Source: Paralithodes platypus (taxonomy: Eukaryota > Arthropoda > Malacostraca > Decapoda > Lithodidae). Taken from it: a stretch of 64,000 nt of DNA. The stretch spans positions 36,538,381 through 36,602,380 of the forward strand of contig CM064509.1 of the NCBI GenBank assembly GCA_032716605.1, read 5' to 3'. Shown here piece by piece: positions 36,664 through 46,899 of the stretch (its first letter is position 1; the number at the start of each line of letters is the position of its first letter). The translations under genes were made by a program, and so were the position numbers. The notes under the pieces are model-generated. The model did not search any database. It was given only the letters and a program-made list of their open reading frames with translations, and had not been told where the DNA came from.

Positions 36664-37782
36664 TTGACTACCAGCTTACAGACTACTATATCGGTGACTG
36701 GCAACTGACTGACCCAACCCCGCCCACCCAGCTTACAGACTACCATCCAGATGACCGGCAATTGAGTGTCCCCCTTCCGCCCTGGGAAGAGGCCACTATT
36801 GAGATTATAGTGACACAACTCGACACAAAAAAGTCTGAGATCCCGTCCTACGCTCTGAAGACAAACTTTATGTCACTAATAGAAGATATGACAGATGAGA
36901 ACACTGATCAGGTATACTGTGACGGCTCACTTAACACCGTAACTGGGAGGGCAGGAGCTGCCATCACTATTATGAGTGGTGGTAACTTTGCTCAGGAAGA
37001 CGATGAACTATCCAGGCTACAGGACTGGGCCTCCTCCACTCAAACTGAGCTGGTGGCAATAGCGATGGGAATTGGGAGTATCTTTCGAAGGGGAAAGAAT
37101 ATTCTTATCCTATCTGACAGCAGGGCGGCCTTGGAAGCTATCTCTAGCCCCCAACCCACCTATCCTTTCCTTGTACAAGATATCAGACGGGGGATAAAAT
37201 GTGTAGGGGAGAAGGGGCTAGGGGCCAAATTTGCCTGGATTCCTTCACATGTAGGCATCCCAGGCAATGAAAGGGCAGATAAGCTTGCCAAGGAGGCCTC
37301 AGAGAAAGAAGAACCTGATCATATTCTTGAACTGTCATTGAAACAAATGAGAACTATAATTAAAAAGACACAAGAAGAAAGAGTGGATGAAGACAGAGCT
37401 AGACATCATAATACCAGCCGATCTATAACTACTACAATAAAGTAGCATTTACGACCAATACACCTATGGTACACGTACAACGAGTAGGTGGGTAGACTCA
37501 GTACATGCAAGAATAAGGCTTGGCTATTGTTATCCATGGCAGCTGAATTGGCAGGTAGAAGAAGAGCACAGGCAATGTAGGGTTTGCAGAGCTCCCAACA
37601 AACACTCTCTCGAGCACTATATCTTGGAATGCCCAATGATTAGGGAATACAGGAATAATCAGTTAACCACAATTGAGGATCAAGCAATATACATGCTAAA
37701 GAATAACGTAATCAATAACATACTAAAAAAACACAAAACTTTGCCCCCCCACAATAATATGTACTGTCACCCTGAAACATGA
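36664..37782 (+). pseudogene. LINE-E C-terminus: RNase H domain and CCHC knuckle
   Basis: The frame is open from the satellite junction: RT-RNase H connector (YYIGDWQLTD, PLPPWEEA), then an RNase H domain with YCDGS (first Asp), STQTELVAI (Glu), LSDSRAAL (Asp) and WIPSHVGIPGNERADKLAKEA (His, Asp). All acidic catalytic positions are present. The main frame stops at 37443-37445. Similarity continues after two frame changes (near 37425 and 37480) into HARIRLGY, then a C-terminal zinc knuckle CRVCRAPNKHSLEHYILEC, ending at 37782. RNase H plus a terminal CCHC points to an I/Nimb-type clade rather than CR1. 5'-truncated and frameshifted, so non-functional. Confidence 0.87.
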
Positions 37783-38724
37783 ACCTTATAAGTATGCACC
37801 CCTTGCCCTCCACACATCTCTTCTTTCTTACAAGGTCACACTTAAACCCTTTGTAACGCCCTCTACACGATTTCATATTTTCATTGATCATGTCACACTT
37901 ATAATATCAGTCAGTATTTCTTTACTTATCACTGCTATTCTCATTTAATAGATTGACAATGTACAGTATATACATATCCCTCTGAGCCTCTAACACAGCT
38001 TTTATTTAAATAATCTGTTAAGTGCCAATTCATATCCTTTTGCAAGCCAATATACATGACCCTTGCATATGTAAGCAACATAATTGTCCTCAATATTCTT
38101 TGCTAATGGTTTGATCTACAATTAAGTACCTTCAAATATGCGGCATATCCATCCCGGAGGACTACTAGTATCTTCCTTCTGAATATTGTTTTGCTACTAA
38201 ACTTAATTGAATTTTGATCTTTGCACGTATACAGTTTCCTTCCCTACTTATTGATATGTTGTGTCAGGTACGATGAAGCGATACTGCCGATATCTGTAGA
38301 CTTGCGTTGAAATTCAAACTTTCCCTTTTAAGATTTTTTTTTTTTTTTTTTTTTTGTACTACCATATTTATCTTCAGTACTATCGCTGGCCTTAAACAAC
38401 TTATTTATATGTAGTATGTCCCACCCTCCCCAACACATACACACACACACACACCTCCCTCTCACACTTTCCTCCTCCCTGGAGTACCTTACCTCCTCCT
38501 CCTCCCCCCCCCCCCCCCCCTACTCCTCCTCCTCTCCCACCCATTCCTCTACCTCCTACAAAACCCCTAACCATACTGCTGTATTGTCCTCAATATTCTC
38601 GGCTAATGGCTTGATGTACAAGTACCTCCGGATATGCGGCACTGTCCCTCCCGGAGGACCACTTGCACCTTCCCTCCGAATATTATTTTATGGAAATAAA
38701 ATAATTTGAATATTAATCTGAATC
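37783..38724 (+). mobile_element. LINE-E 3' UTR and a second copy of its 3' end
   Basis: AT-rich 3' region. The block 38088-38222 (CTCAATATTCT..GCTAATGG..TTGAT, TATGCGGCA, CCCGGAGGAC, TTCCNTCNGAATATT) recurs, diverged, at 38589-38722, where it ends in TTTGAATATTAATCTG. The second block is probably the 3' tip of another copy of the same family. Between them lie a poly(T) run (38333-38355) and CA/CCT simple repeats. Confidence 0.6.
38437..38536. repeat. (CA)n-(CCT)n-(C)n simple repeat, copy 1
   Basis: (CA)n, then CTCACACTTTCCTCCTCCC and CCT/C runs. It is repeated with minor changes at 38856-39000, showing a local duplication of about 420 bp. Confidence 0.85.
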
Positions 38725-38753
38725 TGTGTGGCTGTGTGTTTTGGGTGCTGGGG

Positions 38754-38795
38754 CAATGCCTTCTCTATACATAATTATGTATAGAGAAGGCATTG
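38754..38795. repeat. Perfect 42-bp palindrome
   Basis: The left arm CAATGCCTTCTCTATACATAA is followed directly by its exact reverse complement with no spacer. It could extrude as a cruciform. It sits between the two copies of the CA/CCT repeat. It may be a snap-back junction or a cloning/assembly fold-back. Confidence 0.95.
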
Positions 38796-38855
38796 GCTGG
38801 GGTCTGGTGACTGGGTCACGACGGGTAGGGTCCCTCTAGGATGTTTAAGAAGGGA

Positions 38856-39010
38856 CATACACACACACACACCTCCCCTCTCACACTTTCCTCCTCCCTG
38901 GAGTACCTTACCTTACCTCCTCCTCCTCCCCCCCCCTCTCCTCCCCCCCCCCCCTACCCTCCTCCCTCCCACCCCCACTCCCCTACCTCCTACAACCCCC
39001 CTCCCTCTCT
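38856..39010. repeat. (CA)n-(CCT)n-(C)n simple repeat, copy 2
   Basis: Second copy of the simple-sequence block, with long C runs (38925-38955). Confidence 0.85.
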
Positions 39011-39049
39011 CCCATAACCACACACACTACTAAATAGTATATTACTATC

Positions 39050-40147
39050 GGCATGTAACTTCTCCACTGGTCATATTGCGCTAACTATCCCCTCAATAAC
39101 CATTATTGTAATAAGAATTTGAACCATGTAACTCATCTTTGTAAACTATTTGTATTACTATAATTCCATTATAACTTCGGTAGTTGTAATATTAGTCACA
39201 TTATGTATGTGACTCTTGTATCAGCTAACTATGACCTCAATAACCGTTGATGTAATGAAGAATGTGAAGTGTCCCTCATATGATTGTAATATATTTGTGT
39301 GGTACAATTATTGCATAATAATTAATGTAGTTCGAAATATTAGTCACATCTTGTATGTAATAATTGTATTCAGCTACCTATGATCTCAATAACCATTGAT
39401 GTAAGAAACATGAATAGCCTCCTCATATGATTGCACTAGTTTTGTAGTGCTATTATTTACCTGTCAATTAATAATTCAGTCACTTTTTTTTTTTTTTTTT
39501 TTTTTTTCATGAGCACGTATATACAGCATATGTGGCAATCAAATGAGGAGGAAACTATAATAACACCAGACGACGATACTGTTGTTACAGTAGAATAATG
39601 GCTCTTTGAGCAGTATGTAATTGCCTTACCAGTGGTTGTCCCCTTATTATTATTATTATTTTATTATTATTATTGAAATACCACAGGAACGAAAATTCCT
39701 GGGAGCGAAACTTCCACCCCCAACGAGATCCCTCTCTTTCTACCACCTCCCTCCACATGTTACACGTCTCGTTAATCACAGTCTTCTAATATACAAATCA
39801 CATTTCCTTACCCCTGACATTCTTGAAATACCCACTAAGTATATTCAATTAGATACCAACCATGCAGACTATAATACGTTCGTTGTGTATGGGTACGAGG
39901 CGATCTCAAGACACCTTAGCTCCCAGTGCACAACGAACCGGATCATGATTATGTCCGCCTGTATTACATTATGTATTATGTTGATTTATACCATTGCCTA
40001 TTTTTGTAATAATTGTATTCAGCTAACTATGATCTCAATAATCATTGATGTAATGAAAATATGAATAGTCTCCTCATACGATTGCACAAGTTCTGTAGTG
40101 CTATTATTTACAACCTGTCAATTAATAATTCAGTCACTACAAGCTTG

Positions 40148-40178
<31 letters not shown>

Positions 40179-40390
40179 TATACAGACCATGTGACAATTA
40201 AATGAGGAAACTATAATAACACATCTGAATAATGCCAACCTGACTTATAAACACAAATATGAATGTAACCAGACGACGATGCTGTTGTTTCAGTGGAATA
40301 ATGGCTCTTTGAGCAGTATGTATCGCCTTACTAGTGGTTGTCCCCTCACAGGATGGGTGGCGCTGCTCAATAAACTCACCCCTCGGGGCA
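39050..40390. repeat. Low-copy repeat block with ~150-bp and ~650-bp duplications
   Basis: The phrase CTAACTATGACCTCAATAACC and variants recur near 39068, 39221, 39368 and 40016. A larger unit ending in CAGTCAC plus a T run (39484-39507; 40153-40179) followed by ATGGCTCTTTGAGCAGTATG occurs twice, about 0.65 kb apart. A short (ATT)n tract is at 39648-39676. The 147-codon frame at 39621-40064 has no recognised similarity and is not called a gene. It may be the 3' part of a retroelement. Confidence 0.6.
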
Positions 40391-40399
40391 AAATCAAAT

Positions 40400-41038
40400 C
40401 TCTCTCTCTCTCTCTCCCCATCTACATATTGTGTGTATACACATGATATATATATATATATATTATATATGTGTATTATGTAACCTCTTTTTAAGATAAA
40501 ATTTGGTTAAATTTTTTGGTAAAGAAAATATCCAGGCCGAAGGCCGGTTCCTCTTCTCGCTATCGCTCGTCAGGCAAAACAATTGCACAGTTAAAAAGTC
40601 AACATAGAAAGGTCTTAAAATAATAGACTGAACGTCTCAAAAGATATACACACATAAACAGACTCTCTCTCTCTCTCTCTCTCTCTTTTCGGTAGAGAAA
40701 ATATCCAGGCCGAAGGCCGGTTCCTCTTCTCACTATCGCTCGTCAGGTAAAAAAATCGCACAGTTAAAAAGTCAACATAGAAAGGTCTTAAAATAATAGA
40801 CTGAACGTCTCAAAAGATATACACACATAGACAGACTCTCTCTCTCTTTCTCTCCATCTACATATTGTGTATCCAGGCCGATCGTCTTCTCGCTATCGCT
40901 CGTCAGGCAAAAAAATCGCACAGTTAAAAAGGCACGAAACGTCTTAAAATAATGGACTGAATGGCTCAAAAATCATACATAGACAGACAGATAGATAGAC
41001 AGACAAACTCTCACTCTCTCCGTCTACATATTGTGTGT

Positions 41039-41069
<31 letters not shown>

Positions 41070-41315
41070 ATCAATCAACTTGTCATGGAGAGGTAATTAA
41101 TGAGTGTTTAAACATGATATATATATATAATATATTATACGTGACTCCACTAAATATATCTAGATAGAGAAAATATCCAGGCCGAAGGTCGGTTCCTCTT
41201 CTCGCTATCGCTCGTCAGGCAAAAAAATCGCAGTTAAAAAGTCAACATAGAAAGGTCTTAAAATAAACATATATAAGGGCGAAACGTCTCAAAAATACAC
41301 ACATATAGACATAGA

Positions 41316-41350
<35 letters not shown>
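40400..41350. repeat. Satellite array, block 6
   Basis: One higher-order unit of the same satellite, again ending in the divergent GGGCGAAACGTC monomer and a (CT)n tract before the TATA-module repeats. Confidence 0.93.
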
Positions 41351-41357
41351 CTTCGTG

Positions 41358-41690
41358 GATCTCTCACACACTCACACACACCCCTCTATTTAGACTCCAC
41401 CCCCACTAACCACTCCCCTTTTCCAAACATATAAATAGCGCCATCTCACAGAGAACGAACTACAATCCCCGACACAAAAGGTATTCTCTCCCTCTGTATT
41501 CTATAATATATATATATTTTGTATAATGTGTAGTGCGCTGTGTTAGTTTATTCTGTTTGAATGTGTCAAGTGTAGGGTTATTTATTTTATCTTCTGGGAG
41601 ACAATATCGAGTGTTCCAACCAGGTCCCCATATAAACTGAAGGAGACAAAAAAGGCACGTTTGTACATTTAATTAAATTTCTATACAAGG
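41358..41690 (+). repeat. TATA-box module, copy 1
   Basis: About 334 bp beginning GATCTCTCACACACTC and ending TTCTATACAAG. It contains TATAAATA at 41430-41437 and, 60-80 bp later, CCGACACAAAAG|GTATTC, which looks like a 5' splice site. It could be a promoter plus first exon of a multicopy gene or a retroelement LTR. No product is identifiable. Confidence 0.6.
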
Positions 41691-41691
41691 T

Positions 41692-42031
41692 GATCTCTCA
41701 CACACTCACACACACCCCTTTATTTAGACTCCACCCCACACTAACCACTCCCCTTTTCCAAACATATAAATAGCGCCATCTCACAGAGAACGAACTACAA
41801 TTTAAGCTGCTCCCCGACACAAAAGGTATTCTCTCCCTCTGTATTCTATAATATATATATTTTGTATAATGTGTAGTGCGCTGTGTTAGTTTATTCTGTT
41901 TGAATGGGTCAAGTGTAGGGTTATTTATTTTATCTTCTGGGAGACAATATCGAGTGTTCCAACCAGGTCCCCATATAAACTGAAGGAGACAAAAAAGGCA
42001 CGTTTGTACATTTAATTAAATTTCTATACAA
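41692..42031 (+). repeat. TATA-box module, copy 2
   Basis: Direct tandem copy of the preceding module (offset 334 bp), TATAAATA at 41765-41772. It has a few extra bases (TTTAAGCTGCT) before the CCGACAC word. It runs straight into the GTATATTGTGCAGCC module. Confidence 0.65.
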
Positions 42032-42282
42032 GGTATATTGTGCAGCCATATACAGAGGCCAGTTCAAGTCATTAAAACCCCATTGTGTTTCTACTACATC
42101 TTAGCTCGCCCCAATATCGGGACTTGCATGTGTATAATGGACTACAAATTCCATCTGAATAGATACACCTGGATGGACGCGCTAGTCTCAACCAATATCT
42201 GTTTCCAAGAGCGCGCTACACTCGCGATCCAGTCGGCATACTCCATACATACTCGAAAAATGCCTACCCCTACTTAAAAATA
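42031..42282 (+). repeat. CAGCC/ACTACAAATTCC module, copy 1
   Basis: Multicopy module with GTGCAGCCATATACAGAGG, TTAGCTCGCCCCAATATCGG and GGACTACAAATTCC. Other copies: 42826-43025, 43422-43523 (continued at 52408 after LINE-B) and 54048-54240. An open frame (LARPNIGT..MDYKFHLN..STNICFQERA) is shared by the first two copies but diverges in the fourth. No known family recognised. Confidence 0.65.
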
Positions 42283-42406
42283 ATGGACTGAACGTCTCAA
42301 AAACATACACACACTCATACATAGACAGACTCTCTCTCCCCTCCGTGATTATATCCTGCAGGGGAACTCAGGGAATTCCCAAATATATATATATATATTT
42401 ATATTT

Positions 42407-42452
42407 ATCGTGATTAAACACTCATTAATTACCTCTACTTGACAAGTTAATC
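42407..42452 (-). repeat. Inverted fragment of the third satellite monomer
   Basis: The reverse complement of the satellite text CTTGTCATGGAGAGGTAATT..GAGTGTTTAA is recognisable here, flanked by (AT)n tracts. It shows the monomer dispersed and inverted outside the main arrays. Confidence 0.7.
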
Positions 42453-42539
42453 GGTCACTAGCCAAATAATATATATATATATATATTTTTTTCTTTCATC
42501 AGAGTATAATATCCCGCCGCCATAAAACAACCGGATTAT

Positions 42540-42825
42540 GATCTCTGACACACTCACACACACCCCTTTATTTAGACTCCACCCCACACTAACCACTCCC
42601 CTTTTCCAAACATATAAATAGCGCCATCTCACAGAGAACGAACTACAATTTAAGCTGCTCCCCGACACAAAAGGTATTCTCTCCCTCTGTATTCTATAAT
42701 ATATATATATATTGTATAATGTGTAGTGCGCTGTGTTAGTTTATTCTGTTTGAATGTGTCAAGTGTAGGGTTATTTATTTTATTTTCTGGGAGACAATAT
42801 CGAGTGTTCCAACCAGGTCTCCCCC
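42540..42825 (+). repeat. TATA-box module, copy 3 (3' truncated)
   Basis: Third copy, TATAAATA at 42613-42620. It stops at CGAGTGTTCCAACCAGG and joins the ACTACAAATTCC module without the usual 3' part. Confidence 0.65.
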
Positions 42826-43517
42826 TACATTGTGTTTCTATATACATCTTAGCTCGCCCCAATATCGGGACTTACATGTGTATAATGGACTACAAATTCC
42901 ATCTGAATAGAGACACCTGGATGGGCACGCTAGTCTCAACCAATATCTGTTTCCAAGAGCGCGCTACACTCGCGATCCAGTCGGCATACTCCATACATAC
43001 TCGAAAAACGCCTACCCCTAATTAAAATAATGTACTGAACGTCTCAAAAAAACACACTCAAAAAGCTTCAGAGGGAGTGTGTATGTGTACTTGTTCTACT
43101 TATATGGCGAAATTGGAGACAAAATCGGACAGTAAATGGCTGATTCATCATCATATTAGGTGAATAAACATGCACTATTCATGAATAAAGCTTTAAATTT
43201 ACTCGTAACTAAAACGTATTTACTCGTAACTAAAACGTATTTTAAATTAAGCCCGTGATCAATTTTCCTTGAGTTATCCCTACAATCGTTTCTTCCCGCT
43301 TAGTGCCACCCGCTCGCAAAGAAAACCTGATAATTTGGGGGACTAAACTATTTTATATTAATATTTAGAAGTTAAAGAATTACCAAAACGAATATTTTGG
43401 GACCCCCCAAGGGGGCTAAGGTATATTGTGCAGCCATATACAGAGGCCAGTTCAAGTCATTAAAACCCCATTGTGTTTCTACTACATCTTAGCTCGCCCC
43501 AATATCGGGACTTGCAT
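42826..43517 (+). repeat. ACTACAAATTCC module copy 2, its 3' flank, and the start of copy 3
   Basis: Module copy 2 (to about 43025) is followed by an AT-rich flank (AGCTTCAGAGGGAGTGTG ... GGACCCCCCAAGGGGG) that recurs at 52575-52915. At 43199-43242 a 22-bp word is duplicated in this copy but single at 52723. Module copy 3 starts near 43422 and is split by LINE-B. Confidence 0.65.
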
Positions 43518-44076
43518 GTGTATCTTACTTGAAGTCGTCTAGAGGTCCCGTCCTCACAGTCGTGGTTCGCCACCGCTGCGTCCGTCCCGTGCGTCCCTTC
43601 GAAGGAGGTCCGTCTGGTCCGGTATAGAGTTTGAGGCCGCCCGGCAGTTAGCAGTGTATCCAGACACTGGTGGTTCATCTGGGAGGGTCTTTAGAAACTT
43701 GTCTAATAACCCTTTGAACCTGTCTACCGGGCAACTTACTATGTCTCGCACTTCCTTGGGCAGTGAGTTGAAATTTGTTGGTCCATTGTGGCCTAGGCTG
43801 GACGCGAGGAGGGATCTCACTCGTTCTGGTGCCTGTGTTGGGAGGGATCTCCTCTCACACGTCCTTCCAGTCCAACCATTTTGTTTTTCCTGGAGTTCAT
43901 TACCAGTTGGATCTGGAACCAGCTTCTCCAGGATTTTCCACACATAAATTGCACAGTACCTGTCTCGCCTTCTCTGCTGAGAGTACAGCCCTAGCTTCTT
44001 GAGCCGGTCCCAGTAGCTAAGGTCCTTCATCTCCCGAATGTTCTAGTGAAGGACCTCTGGATGGACTCAAGATCTC

Positions 44077-44077
<1 letters not shown>

Positions 44078-44109
<32 letters not shown>

Positions 44110-44325
44110 GTTCTTAAAGCTAGCACATGCTAAGCCAGCTAAGGATAGCTCAATAAGGCCGATTAGGCGTATTTCCATTGGGGTCCTGTACTACTACCCC
44201 ATCCCTTTGCTCATGAGGGATGGTAACGACAGTGCTTGTGAAAAATCTTTAATGCGCCGAGCGTGGGCGCAAACCCGGGCCTTCTGGGTGGAAGTCCGAG
44301 ACGCTAGTCACTACACCAAGCGAGC
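44078..44325 (-). mobile_element. tRNA-derived SINE with LINE-A-type tail
   Basis: On the minus strand it begins GCTCGCTTGGTGTAGTGACT. TGGTGTAGTGA fits a pol III A box and GGTTTGCGCCC, about 45 bp on, fits a B box, so the head is tRNA-like. The body ends in a 49-nt block nearly identical to the LINE-A 3' UTR (44139-44187 versus 358-405) and an (ATT)n tail (plus strand TAA, 44078-44109). It interrupts the LINE-B codon string TAC ACC AAG CGA GAT; only CG is duplicated. Non-coding; mobilised in trans by a LINE. Confidence 0.85.
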
Positions 44326-44339
44326 CGCTTGGTGTAGTG
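44309..44339. repeat. 14-bp perfect inverted repeat across the SINE/LINE junction
   Basis: CACTACACCAAGCG (44309-44322, SINE head) and CGCTTGGTGTAGTG (44326-44339, LINE-B flank) pair perfectly around a 3-nt loop. One arm is tRNA-like SINE sequence and the other is LINE coding sequence (HYTKR). Confidence 0.9.
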
Positions 44340-45109
44340 TGGCGACCATAGTTGACTACAGTAGTCAAGGAAGGGTTGTACCATAGACCTCCAGACAGCT
44401 GCAGAAATGTGGTGTTGAAATGTGGCATCGTCGGACAATTGCACACCTAGGCATCTCACATGTGGCTTGGGGGTGATGTCGTGGCCTCCTGCAGTGAGTA
44501 GTTTGGTGGTGTCCTTGAGGGTTTGTTTCGGGCCATATCGTAACGCTTCAAACTTGAAGCGTCATGTTGAAGGTCATGTTGTTTTCGTCTGCCTATTTGT
44601 AGATTTTGTCGAGGTCATCCTGGAGATTATGAATATCCTCTTCATTTCTGACGACACGACTTATGTTCAAATCGTCAGCAAAGGAAGAGATAACTGATTG
44701 ACCAACTCCATCATCAATGTCCCCTATCAGTATAAGGAAGAGCAGAGGTCCTAATACTGATCCCTGGGGTACTCCACTAATGACGTGGGACTTTTTAGAT
44801 GTGTGGCCCTTAACCTCTCCGCGGCGCACAGGGGGTTTTCTACAGGGTAAGACTGTGCGCACCTATGATGATTTTGGGACCTATTGCCAATTTCGATAAA
44901 AAGTACATCATCGTGTAGGGAATGTTTGCGTGCATCGGCCCATATATATTTGACCCCCCAAAAAATGTCTGGGGGGGGTAGGGGAACGGTCCGTAGTTGA
45001 AAAATGTGGAGCGAATGGCACCGCGCGGCTAGATTGTCATCGAGCGGCGAGATTTCCCTGCCGAATATTTACGCGCGCAGGGGATAGAAGGAGAGGGAGG
45101 AGGGGGTGG

Positions 45110-45670
45110 GTTACCGCGTATTATCACGTATATCTCCTTTTTCGAGCCCTTTTAGGCTATTTAGAGTATGTATACATGTGTAGGGCACCCATATAACAAT
45201 GAATATGCCTCATAGTGACCAAAAATTGCAATATATAAGGGAATTATAAGAGAATATTTAGGCGGGAATGAAGATGTGTTGGAGGTTTGGCGGCAATTTA
45301 TGAGCTGAGAGTGTGGTTTACGCCATACATATCACGTATATCTTGTACGTAGAGCACTGTCACGCTATAATACAGACTTGTACGTATGTATACGTGCCAT
45401 ATATCAAAAAATATACCGCATATAAACCAATTCATGCGATATTTACGCACATTATCAATGAGTTTCTATGCGTGAACCAAGGTGTGAGTGAGTTGTGGTG
45501 GGAATGAAAGGGGGAGAGGGTGTGTTACGCCATAAATATCACGTCAATCTTGTATTTAGAGCACTCTCATGCTATAATAAAGACGTGTACATATGTAGGC
45601 GTCCCATATAACAAGGAATATACCGCATATAGCCCAATTGATGCGATATTTACGCAAATTGTGAATGTGT
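45110..45670. repeat. Three ~200-bp degenerate repeats in the piggyBac 2 arm
   Basis: Each copy carries a TACGCCATA..TATCACGT..ATCTTGTA opening, a GAGCACT..C.CGCTATAAT middle and ATATACCGCATATA..CCAATT.ATGCGATATTTACGC. Copies begin near 45110 (most diverged), 45317 and 45525. They parallel the arm repeats of piggyBac 1. Confidence 0.65.
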
Positions 45671-45919
45671 TTCTAGCAGACGGAAGCCTGAAAGGGGGGG
45701 TTGGGGGTGGGTGGGTGGGTGGGAGGGAGGCATGCAGGGGTGCAGTGAGTGAGTGAGTCGTGGAGAGATGGAAGTCAGGCAGATCTCTAGATAGATAACC
45801 AGCTTAGTGATAATTGTGGAGGCGCCCCAGGCGTATTGATGTTTGGTATTTTGACCCTTATGTCTACCAGATGGCTGGTGTTCGTTGCCATCAACAGGTC
45901 TACAATAACATGAGTCAGG

Positions 45920-45923
<4 letters not shown>

Positions 45924-45960
<37 letters not shown>
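45924..45960. repeat. (GA)n microsatellite
   Basis: Uninterrupted GA units inside the piggyBac 2 arm. Confidence 0.95.
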
Positions 45961-45964
<4 letters not shown>

Positions 45965-46658
45965 TGAGACATGCGTATGTCGTACATATAAATGGACTTC
46001 AGAATTGCATTTTTATGCAAGCAGACATTGCATTTTAGACACATGTGAAGTACCACAGAAACATGTAGGCCATTGACTGTAAATAAAGTACTATATTTAT
46101 AGACCACCAGCGACGGTGCTGAGTCAACACAGGCAGATTGCCTGTTGTGATAGAGGGCTAAATATAGACTGGTGTCTCCTTACACCTGCGAAAGGGTAGA
46201 TTGCCACCAGAGAAACGTTTACTTATTTATTTCGAAGTAATATGCAATCTAAATGTATATTCGAGACCTACTGCAATTATTTGTATGACAGTCATGACTA
46301 TGTATAATCCAATATACGCGCGTAGGCGAGACATAAGAAAGCTGGTTGAGCAATTTTCGACACCCACACAGTTATTATTCATTTTATTTACAATATTATA
46401 CAATACAAATGTATTTGTGAAGAGTATTTTATCCATTATTGTATTTATACCAATTTTGTTCCCAGACAGAGCTGCTGTAGCTGGAGAATCAAGGAGCGGC
46501 AAGGGTCACCTCGTGACCGCCTGACCGTGTGAAAATGAGTGGAGTCACACTGAGAGGGGCAATTTTGCTGAGTGTTTGGGCAATTTTTGACAGAATAAAG
46601 TTATATAATTACTAATTCTTGACAGAGACAAACTATTATAAACCTTGGCATGATATAA

Positions 46659-46704
46659 TTGATAATCCCATCAATTTACAAACGTAAATTGGTGGGATAA
46701 TTCA
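46659..46704. repeat. Imperfect hairpin
   Basis: Two 22-nt arms, 18 of 22 paired, around an AAAC loop; the central stem includes CAATTTAC / GTAAATTG. It could act as a terminator-like or processing structure; function unknown. Confidence 0.7.
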
Positions 46705-46769
46705 TTTTTTTTTGTATATTGTCATTTCGATTGTACACACGAAGTTTGAGTGATATTTGGTATGAGCTC

Positions 46770-46856
46770 CTGTGGCATGGTTGGTAAGGTCGCGGACTGG
46801 AAAACTCAAAGTGTCGTAGGGTAGTGGGATCGAATCCAGGAGGGGGTTATGGGGAA
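46770..46856 (+). other. tRNA-like segment (SINE head or tRNA relic)
   Basis: CTCCTG at the 5' side pairs with CAGGAG about 70 nt later. TGGCATGGTTGGTAAGG resembles an A-box/D-arm region and GGGATCGAATCC a B-box/T-arm. The long central part suggests a Ser-like variable arm or a SINE head. I cannot confirm a cloverleaf, so it is not called a tRNA gene. Confidence 0.4.
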
Positions 46857-46899
46857 GGTTTTATATTGTCTAGAAAAAATTTTATAAATTTTTTTTTTT

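Larger units (their letters stand above)
43550..44809 (-). pseudogene. LINE-B reverse transcriptase, C-terminal part
   Basis: From the piggyBac junction at 44809 the frame reads VISGVPQGSVLGPLLF, catalytic FADD (near 44668), and NLQDDLDKIYK. A Trp-to-stop change and a small insertion near 44560 follow, then KFEALRYG, VRCLGVQLSDD and CSQLWSPHYTKR. There the SINE splits the frame. It resumes as RDLESIQRSFTR, has one frame change near 44038, then MKDLSYWDRLKKLGLYS, PTNFNSLPKEVRD and the stop near 43551. The catalytic Asp pair is intact, but stop, frame changes and two insertions kill it. Confidence 0.87.

Noticed and set aside
36585..36818. Minus-strand frame across the satellite/LINE-E junction
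   Set aside because: It crosses a repeat boundary antisense to the clear RNase H coding frame.
39621..40064. 147-codon plus-strand frame
   Set aside because: It starts in an (ATT)n tract, spans a duplicated low-copy repeat and shows no recognised domain.
46201..46524. Hydrophobic 107-codon frame and its antisense partner in the piggyBac 2 arm
   Set aside because: AT-rich sequence yields such frames by chance. There is no known motif and no second copy to test conservation.
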